A DNA stretch of 64,000 bases from CAZUDO01 sp964618895 (GCA_964618895.1 CAZUDO010000103.1:72031-136030), one strand, 5' to 3'; shown: positions 15,314-24,530, counted from the first letter of the stretch. The notes: generated by a model from the letters alone, not told the origin. Numbers and translations: made by a program.

Positions 15314-17002
15314 CTAGCTGGAAAGCACCTGCCGCACCGCCGCCGCCAGGGCCGCCGACGGATCGTCCGGCGCACGCGCCACCCGCCAGGCAACGTGCTG
15401 GTCCGGACGGACCAACAGCGCGCCGTCCGGACCGATCTCGCACGCCCGCTGCCAGGATCCTTCCGGGTCGGTGAAATCCCGCGCTGCCACCAGACACCGG
15501 ATGGTCGCCGGTGCGAGACGCGCGACCGCATCCGTCCACACCTGCCCGCGCGGCCCCGTGAGCAGGGTGAAGCCGTCCCCGCACAGCAGGTCGAGGATCG
15601 ATCTCTGCACGCCGTCCTGCGCCACCCACCCGTGTGGCAGCCGTGATCCGGGCCGACTGGTCGGCACGAAGTCACGCACGGGGTTCACCGGCGTCGGACG
15701 CGCGGAGCCGTCCGGCACGACGGCCCCCTCCTCGTACCCGAAGCCGAGCTGCAGTCCGATCATGTCGAAGTGGTCCTGTTGGTCGGCGATCGTCTGCCGG
15801 ACGCGCGCCAGCCCCGCCTCGGTCGCCAGCGTCTCGACGAGCTGCGCATGCGACGCGGCCACATCGTCGGTGATGCCGAGGGCCACGAACGCCGCCAGCA
15901 TCTTCATGGCGTTCACGACGCTCTGCTCGGCGTTGCACTCCGCCACCGGCCGGCGCTCCCTCTCGTAGGTGTCGAGCAGCGCCGTGCCGGCCTGGCCGGC
16001 CTCGACCCAGGCGAGCTTCCACGCCAGGTTGTGGGCGTCCTGCACGCCCGTGTTGAGGCCGAGCCCCCCGGACGGCGGAAACCGGTGCGCGCTGTCGCCG
16101 ACCAGGAACACGCGCCGGTCACGAAAGCGCTCGGCCACCTGCGCCGTCATCGTCCACGGGCTCACGTCGCAGATCGTCAGGTCGATATCCTCGCGTCCGA
16201 TGGCGCGCCGCACCATGGTGGCGCATGCCGCCGGGGTGAACGTGGCCAGCGACTCGGTCTCCGGGTCGTAGCGGTGCATGAAGACCCAGGTGCGGTCGAT
16301 GTCGTGGGCGACGAAGGTACCCGCGCACTCGGGGTCGACGATCCAATAGAGGATGGCCGGGCGATCACGCACGAGCGGGCGCAGGTTCGCCTCGAAGTGG
16401 ATCATGATGAAGCTCTGCAACCGGTCCGGCCCGACCATCTCGATGCCGAGCGCCCGCCGCACGCGGCTCCCGGCGCCATCGGCCGCGAGCACGTACCGGC
16501 TGCGCACCTCGTAGTCCTCGCCGCCCGCGAGGTCGCGAACCGTCGCGGTCACCCCGGTCGCATCCTGCACGAGCGCCTGCCACTCGTGGCGCCAGAAGAG
16601 CTCGGCGTGCGGCTCCCGGCGCACCGTGTCCACCAGGATCGGCTCGAGCCGGTGTTGCGACAGGTTGATCAGCGGCTCCGGCGTCAGCGCCCGCACGTCG
16701 TCGCCCTGACGCTCGTACGGCAGCCGCCCGAGCTCCGTCCCTGCGAGGGTCGTCACCCAGGAAACGTACGCCCCGTCGGCGCGCGGCGTCGCCGCAGCAC
16801 GGAGTACCTGGGTGTCGATCCCCATGGCGCGGAAGATCTCGAGCGAGCGTGGGTTCACCACGTGCGCCTGCGGCGCGCGGTGCGACCCGTCGCGGCGGTC
16901 GACGACCCGGTTCGCGATGCCCAGCCGGGACAGCAGGATCGAGGCCGTCACGCCCACCGGGCCAGCACCGACGACGAGGACGGGTATCTCAACGCGCCGC
17001 AT
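15314..17002 (-). CDS. FAD-dependent aromatic hydroxylase (PheA/TfdB type)
   Basis: The 562-residue enzyme belongs to the class A flavoprotein monooxygenases that hydroxylate phenols with NADPH and O2. FAD-binding motifs are in place: VLVVGAGPVGVTASILLSRL (GxGxxG) at the N-terminus, VLAADGAGSRVRRALG (DG motif) near 190 and FLVGDSAHRFPPSGGLGLNT (GD motif) near 305. The C-terminal thioredoxin-like domain of the PheA/TfdB/MhpA branch is at about 420-560 (LLCGDGFTLLTGPRGQVW). ATG 17002 lies inside the end of the upstream 4-TM gene (14-base overlap). With the FAH-like remnant upstream, the cluster looks like part of an aromatic-degradation unit. The natural substrate is unknown. Confidence 0.88.
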   Translation of the reverse strand: MRRVEIPVLVVGAGPVGVTASILLSRLGIANRVVDRRDGSHRAPQAHVVNPRSLEIFRAMGIDTQVLRAAATPRADGAYVSWVTTLAGTELGRLPYERQGDDVRALTPEPLINLSQHRLEPILVDTVRREPHAELFWRHEWQALVQDATGVTATVRDLAGGEDYEVRSRYVLAADGAGSRVRRALGIEMVGPDRLQSFIMIHFEANLRPLVRDRPAILYWIVDPECAGTFVAHDIDRTWVFMHRYDPETESLATFTPAACATMVRRAIGREDIDLTICDVSPWTMTAQVAERFRDRRVFLVGDSAHRFPPSGGLGLNTGVQDAHNLAWKLAWVEAGQAGTALLDTYERERRPVAECNAEQSVVNAMKMLAAFVALGITDDVAASHAQLVETLATEAGLARVRQTIADQQDHFDMIGLQLGFGYEEGAVVPDGSARPTPVNPVRDFVPTSRPGSRLPHGWVAQDGVQRSILDLLCGDGFTLLTGPRGQVWTDAVARLAPATIRCLVAARDFTDPEGSWQRACEIGPDGALLVRPDQHVAWRVARAPDDPSAALAAAVRQVLSS

Positions 17003-17423
17003 GGGCCCGCAGCAGGCCAAGGACCGCGCCCATCATGACCGAGAGCACCATGAAGACGAACACGTTCTCGTCCCAGCCGAGGATGTGGATGTGCTCGCCG
17101 GGCACGGTGATCAAGCCCCCGTAGACCGGCACGAGCGCGTAGGCGACCCAGAACCCGCCCAGGTTGCAGCACTGCCAGGCGGCCGACAGCCACAGGTTGC
17201 GCACGTCGAAGGGCCGGCGGAACCAGACCAGATACAGGTTTGCGACCCCGGAAAAGAACATGAAGCCGAGCAGCCACACGAGGTGCACGCGCGCATGGCC
17301 GGCCCAGGCGGGGTTGAGTGCGTGGCTCGGGCTGAAGTCCCGGATGATCGGCCCGAAGAACTCGAGCGCGGTGATCGTGAGCAGTACCTGCACCGCCCGG
17401 ATGGGCTGCGTTCGCGCGGCCAT
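16989..17423 (-). CDS. Four-helix integral membrane protein
   Basis: The product is 144 residues with four predicted transmembrane segments (VQVLLTITALEFFGPI, VHLVWLLGFMFFSGVANLYL, GGFWVAYALVPVYGG, VFVFMVLSVMMGAVLGLL). Conserved-looking polar patches (RDFSPSHALNPAWAGHARVH, GEHIHILGWDEN) face the loops and include several histidines. ATG 17423 has CAGGAGG seven bases upstream. It overlaps the start of the FAD hydroxylase by 14 bases, so the two are co-translated. Roles as a substrate channel or electron-transfer membrane partner are possible; I recognise no family. Confidence 0.75.
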   Translation of the reverse strand: MAARTQPIRAVQVLLTITALEFFGPIIRDFSPSHALNPAWAGHARVHLVWLLGFMFFSGVANLYLVWFRRPFDVRNLWLSAAWQCCNLGGFWVAYALVPVYGGLITVPGEHIHILGWDENVFVFMVLSVMMGAVLGLLRAHAAR

Positions 17424-17437
17424 GGTTTCCTCCTGCC

Positions 17438-17623
17438 TCAGGGGACGCTCTCGTTGTCGATCACGCCGAGACGGTCTACGCGGATCGTCACGCGGTCGCC
17501 GGGCTGCAGATAGACCGCCGCGGTCCGCGCCCGGCGGACGTACGCCTCGACCACATGCGCTGTCAACGGCGTCTGCCACCCACCGCCGAGCCACGCCAGC
17601 AGGCCGGCGCCGCGCGTGGTCAA
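17438..17623 (-). pseudogene. C-terminal stump of a fumarylacetoacetate-hydrolase-family gene
   Basis: The 61 codons have no convincing start (TTG 17623). The last 24 residues (YLQPGDRVTIRVDRLGVIDN and on) match the conserved C-terminal strand of FAH-family hydrolases/isomerases, which normally reads xLxPGDxVxxxIxxxGxxxN. The 200-odd residues that should precede it are missing; upstream the frame is closed by a TGA about 70 bases away. FAH-type enzymes cleave ring-opening products, which fits the aromatic hydroxylase two genes downstream. The simplest reading is a deleted gene whose end survives in the operon. A short intact gene of another family is less likely. Confidence 0.5.
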
Positions 17624-17759
17624 GCAAACGCCAACGGAGCCACACAGATTGCAGGAGCCTGACCGCGAAAGCGGTCACGCCAGGCGACGGGGTCCGGGGG
17701 CATCGGAGGAGCGCAGCGCGCGCACCGCGCGTGCGAGCACCGCACGGGCCCCCGGGATC

Positions 17760-20177
17760 CTAGTGATATATCTCCGTCAGCTCGATGATCCCGAGGCTCT
17801 TCATGGCGTCGAACACCTGCCCCTTCACTTCCTTCACGGTCGCCAGGCCGAGCACGTCCCGCGCCAGGGCGCGCGCCGTCGCGTGCGACACCGAGCGGAT
17901 GATGCGCTTGATCACCGGGATGAAGAACGGCCCCATCGAGAGGTCGTCGAGGCCGAGGCCGAGCAGCACCACCGTGCACATCGGATCCGACGCCATCTCG
18001 CCGCACATGCCGACCCACTTGCCGGCTCCGCGGGCGGCCTGCACCACGTCGTGGATGGCGCCCAGCACGGCGGGGTGGAGCGGTTCGTACAACGACGCGA
18101 CCTTGCGGTTGTTGCGGTCGACCGCCAGCATGTACTGGATCAAGTCGTTGGTGCCGATCGAGAAGAAGTCGACCTCGCGGATGAGCTGCGACGCGAGCGC
18201 CACCGCGGACGGCACCTCCACCATCATCCCGAGCGGCACCGCGGGCTCGAAGTCCCGTCCCTCGTGGCGCAGCTCGTCCTTGGCCTCCTCCCACAGCTCC
18301 TTCACGCGCCGGATCTCGTCGACGCTGGAGATCATCGGGCACATGACGCGCACGCGTCCGAGCGTGGCGGCGCGCAGGATGGCACGCAGCTGCACTTTGA
18401 AGAGCTCCGGCATCTCGAGCGAGATGCGGATCGAGCGCCAGCCGAGGAACGGGTTCTCCTCGCGCGGCATCTGGATGTAACCCGGGTATTTATCCGCGCC
18501 CACGTCGAGGGTGCGGATGGTGACCGCCCGGCCCTCCATGCCGCGCACGACGCGCGCGTAGAGCTGATACTGCTCCTCCTCGTCGGGGAACTCGCGATAG
18601 GTCAAGAACGGGAACTCGGTGCGGTAGAGCCCGATGCCCTCCGCGCCATGGCGGTGGGCGAACAGCAGATCGGCGATCAGCCCGATGTTGGCGTACAGGG
18701 ATACCCGCCGCCCATCCGTGGTCTCGGCGGGCTGCTGCTTCAGGCTCTCCAGCTCGCGGTTGAACGCCCGGTACTCGCGGTCGAGCCGCTCGTACTCGCG
18801 CGCCACGTCGACGGGCGGGTTGACGTAGACGACGCCCGAGTTGCCGTCGACGATCACGTCGTCGTGCTCATGGATGTGGTCGGTCAGGTGTTCCGCGCCC
18901 ACGACGGTCGGGATCTCGAACGACTTGGCCAGGATGGTCGCATGCGAGGTCACGCCGCCGGTCCCCAGCACGATGCCGCGCAGGTGCTGGTGCTCGATGA
19001 GGGACAGATCGCCGAGCGTGATTTCGTCGGCGATCAGCACGCTGTCCTTGTCGAGCGGCCGCTCGGGCTCGGCGATGCCGAGCAGGTTGCGCAGCACGCG
19101 CAGTCCCACGTCCTTCAGGTCGATCGCCCGGTCGCGGAGGTACCCGTCCGCCATGCGCGCGAACTCGCCGACGTACTCCTCGACCACGCGCTTGAGCGCC
19201 GCCTCGGCAACCGTGCCTTGCGCGATGGCGGCCTCGACCCGCGCCAGGAACGTCTTGTCTTCGAGCATCAAGCGGTGCGTATCGATGATGGCCACGTCGA
19301 ACTCGGGCAGGCGGGTCGTGAGCCGGTCCTTCAGGCGCTCGAGCTCGGTCACGGACTCCGTGATCGCGCGCCGGAAGCGCCGCCGCTCGCCGGCCGGGTC
19401 GTCGGCACGCGCATCTTCGATCAGCGCGAAGCTGGCCGACGGCTGCAGGAGATGCGCCTCGCCGCGTCCGAACCCGGGCGCCGCCGGCAGGCCCGTCAAC
19501 CGCGCCCGCAAGGGTCCGCGGGTGCCACGCGTCGTCCGGTCGGTCGTCTTCTCGTACGCTTGCAGGCGCTTGATGGCGCTCACCATCCGGCGGCGATACT
19601 CGCGGCGTTCCTTCTCCTTGCTCTTCAGGTCCTCGAGCAGCCGCGCCTGCACGATGATGCTGCCCACCTGCGTGGCGATGGTGCGCAGGAGGCGGACCTC
19701 GTTGCGCGAGAACTGCCGGCGGCGGAGCGTCTGCACCACCAGCACGCCGATCGGCGTACCGCGCTCGACCACCGGGATGCCGAGGAACGAGTGGTACTTC
19801 TCCTCGCCCGTCTCGGGGAAGAACTTGTACCGCGGGTGGGCGATCGCGTCGACGGCCATCACCGGCTCGAGCTTCTCGATGACCATGCCGGTGAGGCCTT
19901 CTTCGACGCTCATGGTGACCTTGCCGACGGCGCTGTGCTCGAGGCCCGTGGTGGCCCACAGGGTGAGGCGCTGCGCGCGCGGGTCGAGCAGGTAGAGCGA
20001 GCACACGTCGGTCGACGCCCGTTCGGCCACCACCTCGACGATGCGCTGCATCGTCTCCTGCAGGTCCTCGGAACGCGCGATGATCGCGCTGATGTCCTCG
20101 AGCACCTTGAAGCCGGGACTGCGCCGGGTCTTCGTGCCGCGCCGGGCCGCGGCCGACTTGCGCGTCTCGGCGTCCAT
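17760..20177 (-). CDS. ptsP: Phosphoenolpyruvate-protein phosphotransferase PtsP (EI-Ntr)
   Basis: The 805-residue cytoplasmic enzyme I of the nitrogen PTS transfers phosphate from PEP to an HPr-like protein (NPr). The order of domains is diagnostic. A GAF sensor domain lies at about 25-180 (DISAIIARSEDLQETMQRIV ... GIPVVERGTPIGVLVVQ). The HPr-binding helices are at 225-370. The swivelling phospho-His domain has GTGGVTSHATILAKS (His near 410). The PEP-binding TIM barrel has GAEGIGLYRTEFPFL, DVGADKYPGYI, GMMVEVPSA, FFSIGTNDLIQYMLAVDRNN and GMCGEMASDP. No NPr or EIIA-Ntr gene is nearby, so partners are elsewhere. It should act in regulation rather than sugar uptake. Confidence 0.96.
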   Translation of the reverse strand: MDAETRKSAAARRGTKTRRSPGFKVLEDISAIIARSEDLQETMQRIVEVVAERASTDVCSLYLLDPRAQRLTLWATTGLEHSAVGKVTMSVEEGLTGMVIEKLEPVMAVDAIAHPRYKFFPETGEEKYHSFLGIPVVERGTPIGVLVVQTLRRRQFSRNEVRLLRTIATQVGSIIVQARLLEDLKSKEKERREYRRRMVSAIKRLQAYEKTTDRTTRGTRGPLRARLTGLPAAPGFGRGEAHLLQPSASFALIEDARADDPAGERRRFRRAITESVTELERLKDRLTTRLPEFDVAIIDTHRLMLEDKTFLARVEAAIAQGTVAEAALKRVVEEYVGEFARMADGYLRDRAIDLKDVGLRVLRNLLGIAEPERPLDKDSVLIADEITLGDLSLIEHQHLRGIVLGTGGVTSHATILAKSFEIPTVVGAEHLTDHIHEHDDVIVDGNSGVVYVNPPVDVAREYERLDREYRAFNRELESLKQQPAETTDGRRVSLYANIGLIADLLFAHRHGAEGIGLYRTEFPFLTYREFPDEEEQYQLYARVVRGMEGRAVTIRTLDVGADKYPGYIQMPREENPFLGWRSIRISLEMPELFKVQLRAILRAATLGRVRVMCPMISSVDEIRRVKELWEEAKDELRHEGRDFEPAVPLGMMVEVPSAVALASQLIREVDFFSIGTNDLIQYMLAVDRNNRKVASLYEPLHPAVLGAIHDVVQAARGAGKWVGMCGEMASDPMCTVVLLGLGLDDLSMGPFFIPVIKRIIRSVSHATARALARDVLGLATVKEVKGQVFDAMKSLGIIELTEIYH

Positions 20178-20227
20178 CGGGTGCGCGATCTTAGCCGGAG
20201 CCTTCGCGGCTCACAACGCAGGCCGCA

Positions 20228-21370
20228 TCAGTGCCGACGGGCGTAGAAGGCCGCGATGGCCTCCACGACCGTGGTCACCTGCGCGTCGGTCAGCTCGGGG
20301 TAGATGGGTAGGGCGAGCACCTCGGCGGCGGCGCGCTCGGCCTCGGGAAAGGCGCCCGGCCGGTATCCGAGATGGGCCAGCGCCGGCTGCAGGTGGAGCG
20401 GCACGCCGTAGTACACCTGCGTTCCGACCCCGTGGGCCGTCAAGTGCCCGCGCAGCGCGTCGCGCGCGCGGGCCCGCACGACGTACTGGTGGAACACGTG
20501 CGCCTCGCCGACCGGCGCCGGCAGGACGAGGGGCGCCTCCGGATGCCCCGCCAGCCCACGTTCGGCGAACAGCGCGCCGTACCACTCCGCGACCCGCCGC
20601 CGGCCCAGGTTCCACGCGTCCAGATGCCCGAGCTTGGCGTGCAATGCCGCCGCTTGCACGGCGTCGAGCCGGCCGCAGAGCCCGATCGACTCGTGCACAT
20701 ACGGCGCCACCTGCCCTTGGTGCCGCTCCTGGCGGACGCGCGCGGCGAGCGCGGCGTCGCGGGTCAGCACCATCCCGCCGTCGCCGATGCCGCCGAGGTT
20801 TTTGGTGGGGTAGAACGAGAGGCACGCGGCGCTCCCGAGCCGTCCCACGCCGACCCCGTCCTGGCGCGCGCCGATCGCCTGCGCCGCATCCTCGAGCAGC
20901 CAGCACCCGTGGCGCGCCGCCAGGGCCGCCAGCGCCGGCATCGGTGCCAGGCGCCCGAAGAGGTGCACCGGGACGAGACCCGCCACCGGGCGATCGGCGT
21001 GTGCCAACGCGTCGGCCACGGCGTCGGGGGCGAGATTGAACGTGACCGGGTCGATGTCGACAAACAGCGGCCGGCCACCGACGCGGACGATGGTGCTGGC
21101 GGTGGCGAAGAAGCTGAACGGCGTGGTGACGACCAGGGTTCCGGGACCCACCCCGAGGGCCTGCAGCGCCATCGCCAGGGCATCCGTGCCCGACGACACG
21201 CCGAGCGCGTGCGGCACGCCGGCGTACGCCGCCGTGGCGGCCTCGAAGCGCTCGAGGTACGGCCCCAGGATGTACTGGTGGCTGGCGAGAACCTCGGCAA
21301 CCGCCGCCCGCACCGCTGCCCCCACGGTCGCGTCCTGCGCTGCCAGGTCGAGGAACGGCACCGTCGTCAT
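20228..21370 (-). CDS. DegT/DnrJ/EryC1/StrS-family PLP aminotransferase
   Basis: The 380-residue PLP enzyme transfers an amino group, usually from glutamate, to a keto-sugar nucleotide. Family motifs are FLDLAAQDATVGAAVRAAVA at the N-terminus, GVSSGTDALAMALQALGVG (PLP phosphate site), LLEDAAQAIGARQDG and the Schiff-base lysine in SFYPTKNLGGIGDGG. The C-terminal HVFHQYVVRARARDALRGHL and GTQVYYGVPLHLQPAL complete the fold. Its ATG overlaps the stop of the upstream zinc-ribbon gene (ATGA). No other sugar-nucleotide genes are adjacent, so the product (surface polysaccharide, glycan or cofactor) cannot be read from context. Confidence 0.92.
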   Translation of the reverse strand: MTTVPFLDLAAQDATVGAAVRAAVAEVLASHQYILGPYLERFEAATAAYAGVPHALGVSSGTDALAMALQALGVGPGTLVVTTPFSFFATASTIVRVGGRPLFVDIDPVTFNLAPDAVADALAHADRPVAGLVPVHLFGRLAPMPALAALAARHGCWLLEDAAQAIGARQDGVGVGRLGSAACLSFYPTKNLGGIGDGGMVLTRDAALAARVRQERHQGQVAPYVHESIGLCGRLDAVQAAALHAKLGHLDAWNLGRRRVAEWYGALFAERGLAGHPEAPLVLPAPVGEAHVFHQYVVRARARDALRGHLTAHGVGTQVYYGVPLHLQPALAHLGYRPGAFPEAERAAAEVLALPIYPELTDAQVTTVVEAIAAFYARRH

Positions 21371-21660
21371 GCCGGCTCCTCGCGGTCACCAAACGTCTCC
21401 CACAACCGCTGCGCCGCCGGGGTGGCGAAGCACGCCGGGCAGCACACCACCTCGACCGCACGCACGAGGCGCCGGCACGTGAGCGTCTCGTCCATGCCGT
21501 AGTGGATCGTCGACTCCGCCGTGGGGCCGGTGTGCAGGGCGTAGTGGCCGACCGTGTATCCCGTTCGCGTGTGGCGCGTTCCCTCGACGACGGCACCACA
21601 CCGGGCGCAGCGAAGCACGGTCGGCCCTCCGCCGTCGGGTCGGGGTCCCGGCTGCGGCAT
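21367..21660 (-). CDS. Small zinc-ribbon-like protein
   Basis: The product is 97 residues with two CxxC knuckles (CARCG near residue 18 and CCPAC near 77) plus one more Cys in CRRLVRAVEV, as in treble-clef or zinc-ribbon folds. No DNA-binding or catalytic motif is clear. ATG 21660 gives a compact protein. Its TGA overlaps the ATG of the DegT aminotransferase, so both are expressed together. Possible roles are a zinc-binding accessory factor or a regulator. Confidence 0.65.
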   Translation of the reverse strand: MPQPGPRPDGGGPTVLRCARCGAVVEGTRHTRTGYTVGHYALHTGPTAESTIHYGMDETLTCRRLVRAVEVVCCPACFATPAAQRLWETFGDREEPA

Positions 21661-21703
21661 CGGCGTCAGCTGTAGGGAGAAATCCCGGCGGGAGTCAACC
21701 GGC

Positions 21704-21743
21704 GCCGGCCCCCGGTGCCGGCCCCCGGTGCCGGCCCCCCGGT
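21704..21743. repeat. Three tandem 13-bp repeats
   Basis: GCCGGCCCCCGGT is repeated at 21704-21716 and 21717-21729, and with one extra C at 21730-21743. It lies in the intergenic space between the divergent zinc-ribbon and PBP1A genes. It could be slippage-prone or a binding array. Confidence 0.8.
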
Positions 21744-21802
21744 GGAGCCGGCGGCACTCTTTGCGTCCCACAAGCCGACTCGGTAACGTGACCGGGCACA
21801 CG

Positions 21803-24130
21803 ATGGCGCAGCACGGGCGGCGGGGCGGGGCGTTGCGGAGAATCGTCCTCTGGACCATCGTGGCCGGCACCCTCGCCGTCGGGATCGCGGGCTTCGTCAT
21901 CTACCGCGAGCTGACCGCCGATCTCCCTCCGGTCGACCAGCTGGCGCGCTACCGGCCGCCCGTCACGACGCGCATCTTCGCCGAGGACGGCACACTGATC
22001 GGCGAGTTCTTCGTCGAGCGCCGTTATCTGGTGCCGCTCGACCGCGTCCCGCCGCACGTCCGGTTCGCCTTCGTGGCGGCCGAGGACGCGGACTTCTACA
22101 AACATCGCGGGGTCGACCCCCTCGGCATCGGACGTGCCCTGCTCGCCAACGCCCTGGAGGGCGAGGTCGTCCAGGGCGGTAGCACGATCACGCAGCAGGT
22201 GGTGAAGGCGCTGCTGCTCACGCCGGAGCGCAGCTACGAGCGCAAGCTGAAGGAGCTGGTCCTGGCGTTGCGGCTCGAGACCAAGCTCTCCAAGGACGAC
22301 ATTCTCTACCTGTACCTGAACCAGATCTACTTCGGCGCCGGCGCCTACGGGGTCGCCGCGGCGGCGCGTGAGTTCTTCGACGTCGACGTGGCGGACCTGA
22401 CCATCGCCCAAGGGGCGCTGCTGGCCGGCCTCCCGCAGGCGCCGAGCCGCTACGACCCGCAACGCCATCCCAAACAGGCACTCGCCCGCCAGCGCCATGT
22501 CCTCGACCGCATGCGGGCCGAGGGGCTGATCACACCGGAGCAGTACGACATCGCGCGCGCCGAGGAGCTCGTCGTCCACCGCCGGCGCCCCAGCACGTAC
22601 CTCGCCGCTTCCTGGTACGTCGAGCATGTCCGCCGCCTGCTGGAAGAGCGCTACGGCGCCACCGCGCCCTACCAGCTCGGCCTGCAGGTGACCACGGCGG
22701 TCGACCTTTCCATGCAACGTGCGGCCGAGAAGGCTCTGCAGGAGGGACTGCGCGAGCTCGACCGCCGGCAGGGCTTCCGGGGCGCCATCCGCCGCATCGA
22801 CCTCCGCAAGATCGACGCCTACCTCGCCCACGAAGGCGAGCGGCGCCCCGCGAAAGGCGGGCAGGCGCGCGGCGTCGTCCTGGACGTGCGCCCGCAGGGG
22901 CTCGCCGTGCGCACGCGCTGGGAGCGCGGCCTGCTGCCGGCGAGCGCGCTGGTGTGGGGGACACGCACCCTCTCCCCCGCGACCTTCCGGCCGGGGGACG
23001 TGATCGCCGTCACCGTGACCGGCCAGGCCCCCGACGGGAGTGCGCGCTTCGCGCTCGACCAGGAACCACAGGTCGAGGGCGCGCTGGTCGCGTTCGACCC
23101 CTACACCGGCCAGGTGAAGGCGATGGTCGGCGGCTACAGCTTCGAGCGCAGCCAGTTCAACCGTGCCGTGCAGGCGCGCCGGCAGCCAGGCTCGTCGTTC
23201 AAGCCGCTCGTGTACGCCTCGGCCATCGACCGCGGTTACACTCCCGCGTCCATCGTCCTCGACGCCCCCATCACCGTGCCGAACGGCAACCTGCCGCCGT
23301 GGACGCCGCGCAACTTCGAGGACAAGTACTACGGCCCGACGCCGCTGCGCTACGCGCTCGCCAAGTCCCTCAACACGGTCACCGTGCGGCTGGTCGAGGC
23401 GATCGGCATCAAGCGCATCCTGGAGGACCTGCCCCGCTTCGGCCTGCGCGGGCCCCTGCCCCGCAACCTGTCGATCGCGCTCGGCACCGCCGAGGTGTCG
23501 CCGCTCGAGCTGGTGCGGGCCTACGGCGTGTTCACCACCCTCGGCAAACGCTTCGACCCCATCTTCATCACGCGCGTCACCGACCTGCAGGGCACCCCGC
23601 TCGAGTTCGGGCACACCCGCCCGCACTTCGAGCCCGTGCTCCGCCCCGCCACCGCCTACATCATGACCAGCATGATGCAGACCGTCGTGCAGCGCGGCAC
23701 GGCCCGGAAGGCGCTCGAGCTCGGGCGCCCCGTCGCCGGCAAGACCGGCACCACGAACGACACCCACGACGCGTGGTTCGTCGGCTTCACGCCCGACCTG
23801 CTCGCCGGCGTGTGGGTTGGGTTCGATTCCGAACGCTCGCTCGGCAAGCGCGAGACCGGCGGGCACGCCGCCGCGCCCATCTGGACTGCGTTCATGAAAG
23901 AGGCGCTCGGCGATCGCCCGGTGGTGGACTTCCCCGTCCCCGACGGGGTGACGTTCGCGCAGGTCGACCGGGCGACGGGACTCCGCGCCGTGCCGGGCCG
24001 CGACGCCGAGCTCGAGGTGTTCGTGCGCGGTACCGAGCCGACGCAGTTCGCGGAGAGCCCCGAGGAAGATGAGTTGGACGCCGAGGCGCAGCCGGCGAGC
24101 ATCAGCGACGCCCCCGTCGACTCCGACTAG
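21803..24130 (+). CDS. mrcA: Penicillin-binding protein 1A (bifunctional transglycosylase/transpeptidase)
   Basis: The 775-residue inner-membrane enzyme polymerises and cross-links peptidoglycan. One N-terminal TM helix (RIVLWTIVAGTLAVGIAGFV) is followed by the GT51 glycosyltransferase domain with AAEDADFYKHRGVD (catalytic Glu), GGSTITQQVVK and RKLKELVLALRLE. An OB-like linker region (about 270-430) precedes the transpeptidase domain with SSFK (Ser464-Lys467), SLNTV (SxN) and KTGTTND. ATG 21803 is chosen; GTG 21788 would add five residues. The C-terminal tail is acidic (SPEEDELDAEAQ). The stop is followed by hairpin repeat copy A, which probably terminates transcription. Confidence 0.95.
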   Translation: MAQHGRRGGALRRIVLWTIVAGTLAVGIAGFVIYRELTADLPPVDQLARYRPPVTTRIFAEDGTLIGEFFVERRYLVPLDRVPPHVRFAFVAAEDADFYKHRGVDPLGIGRALLANALEGEVVQGGSTITQQVVKALLLTPERSYERKLKELVLALRLETKLSKDDILYLYLNQIYFGAGAYGVAAAAREFFDVDVADLTIAQGALLAGLPQAPSRYDPQRHPKQALARQRHVLDRMRAEGLITPEQYDIARAEELVVHRRRPSTYLAASWYVEHVRRLLEERYGATAPYQLGLQVTTAVDLSMQRAAEKALQEGLRELDRRQGFRGAIRRIDLRKIDAYLAHEGERRPAKGGQARGVVLDVRPQGLAVRTRWERGLLPASALVWGTRTLSPATFRPGDVIAVTVTGQAPDGSARFALDQEPQVEGALVAFDPYTGQVKAMVGGYSFERSQFNRAVQARRQPGSSFKPLVYASAIDRGYTPASIVLDAPITVPNGNLPPWTPRNFEDKYYGPTPLRYALAKSLNTVTVRLVEAIGIKRILEDLPRFGLRGPLPRNLSIALGTAEVSPLELVRAYGVFTTLGKRFDPIFITRVTDLQGTPLEFGHTRPHFEPVLRPATAYIMTSMMQTVVQRGTARKALELGRPVAGKTGTTNDTHDAWFVGFTPDLLAGVWVGFDSERSLGKRETGGHAAAPIWTAFMKEALGDRPVVDFPVPDGVTFAQVDRATGLRAVPGRDAELEVFVRGTEPTQFAESPEEDELDAEAQPASISDAPVDSD

Positions 24131-24136
24131 CCCAAT

Positions 24137-24240
24137 CGCCCCGAGACTTCGTCTCGGGGCGGGTCCCAAGACTTTTTGCCGGTGGTTCGAGCGGAGGCCG
24201 TGCCGCGGCCGGCGGAGCCGGCGCGGCAAAGCGAGCGGAC
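24137..24240 (+). repeat. Dispersed 3'-end hairpin repeat, copy A
   Basis: The element has two hairpins. The first has an 11-bp perfect stem (24137-24147 / 24151-24161) around TTC. The second is GCCGC(G)GCCGGC / GCCGGCGCGGC around 24202-24227. It is about 75% identical to copy B (29716-29821) and, in inverted orientation, to copy C (24645-24742). It starts six bases after the PBP1A stop and is followed by TTTTT at 24173-24177, so it can serve as a terminator. Confidence 0.8.
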
Positions 24241-24312
24241 AATTGGGAGCCTGATCGACCGCCGCCCCCGGGCGCGCGGGGGAAAGGAGGCGGCGGTATC
24301 CATGGTGATTGC

Positions 24313-24338
24313 AAATCGTAAACCGATTTACAGTTTAC
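24313..24338. promoter_or_regulatory. AT-rich nested palindrome (candidate operator/promoter)
   Basis: Two interlocking inverted repeats are present: AAATCG-TAAAC-CGATTT (24313-24329) and GTAAAC-CGATTTACA-GTTTAC (24318-24338). This is the most A+T-rich spot in a very GC-rich window. It lies about 40 bases ahead of the decayed DUF4143 coding segment and may be that gene's former control region. Confidence 0.45.
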
Positions 24339-24374
24339 AAACGCTCTTTGGCGAGACAGCGGCCTCCTCCAACG

Positions 24375-24530
24375 CTGCTGCGGGTCCAGTCCTACGACGA
24401 CCTGCTCGTGCAGCCATGAGTCGGGGCGAGCTGGGAAGGATTCGTGATCGAACAGGTGCTCGCCACCCTGACCGTCACCGGTCGCCGTAAACAGCGCGCA
24501 CGGCTGCTCCGAGCCGCTACTACTTCGTCA
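24375..24530 (+). pseudogene. Remnant of a DUF4143-type AAA ATPase
   Basis: Reading from CTG 24375 the frame gives LLRVQSYDDLLVQP, a TGA stop at 24417-24419, then VGASWEGFVIEQVLATL. This is the conserved C-terminal core of DUF4143 ATPases (usually ...DDLLxHPVVGASWEGFVIEQLL...). The ATP-binding N-terminal half is absent, and after about residue 35 the frame decays; TACTACTTCGTCAAG at 24518 may be a shifted YYFVK piece. The remnant lies between hairpin repeat copies A and C, which face each other. The family is often carried on mobile or toxin-antitoxin-like loci, so this may be scar tissue of a transferred gene. Confidence 0.6.

Noticed and set aside
24185..24195. GGTTCGAG in hairpin repeat copy A, resembling a tRNA T-loop
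   Set aside because: Copy B and copy C have different bases there and no acceptor, D or anticodon arms can be drawn.
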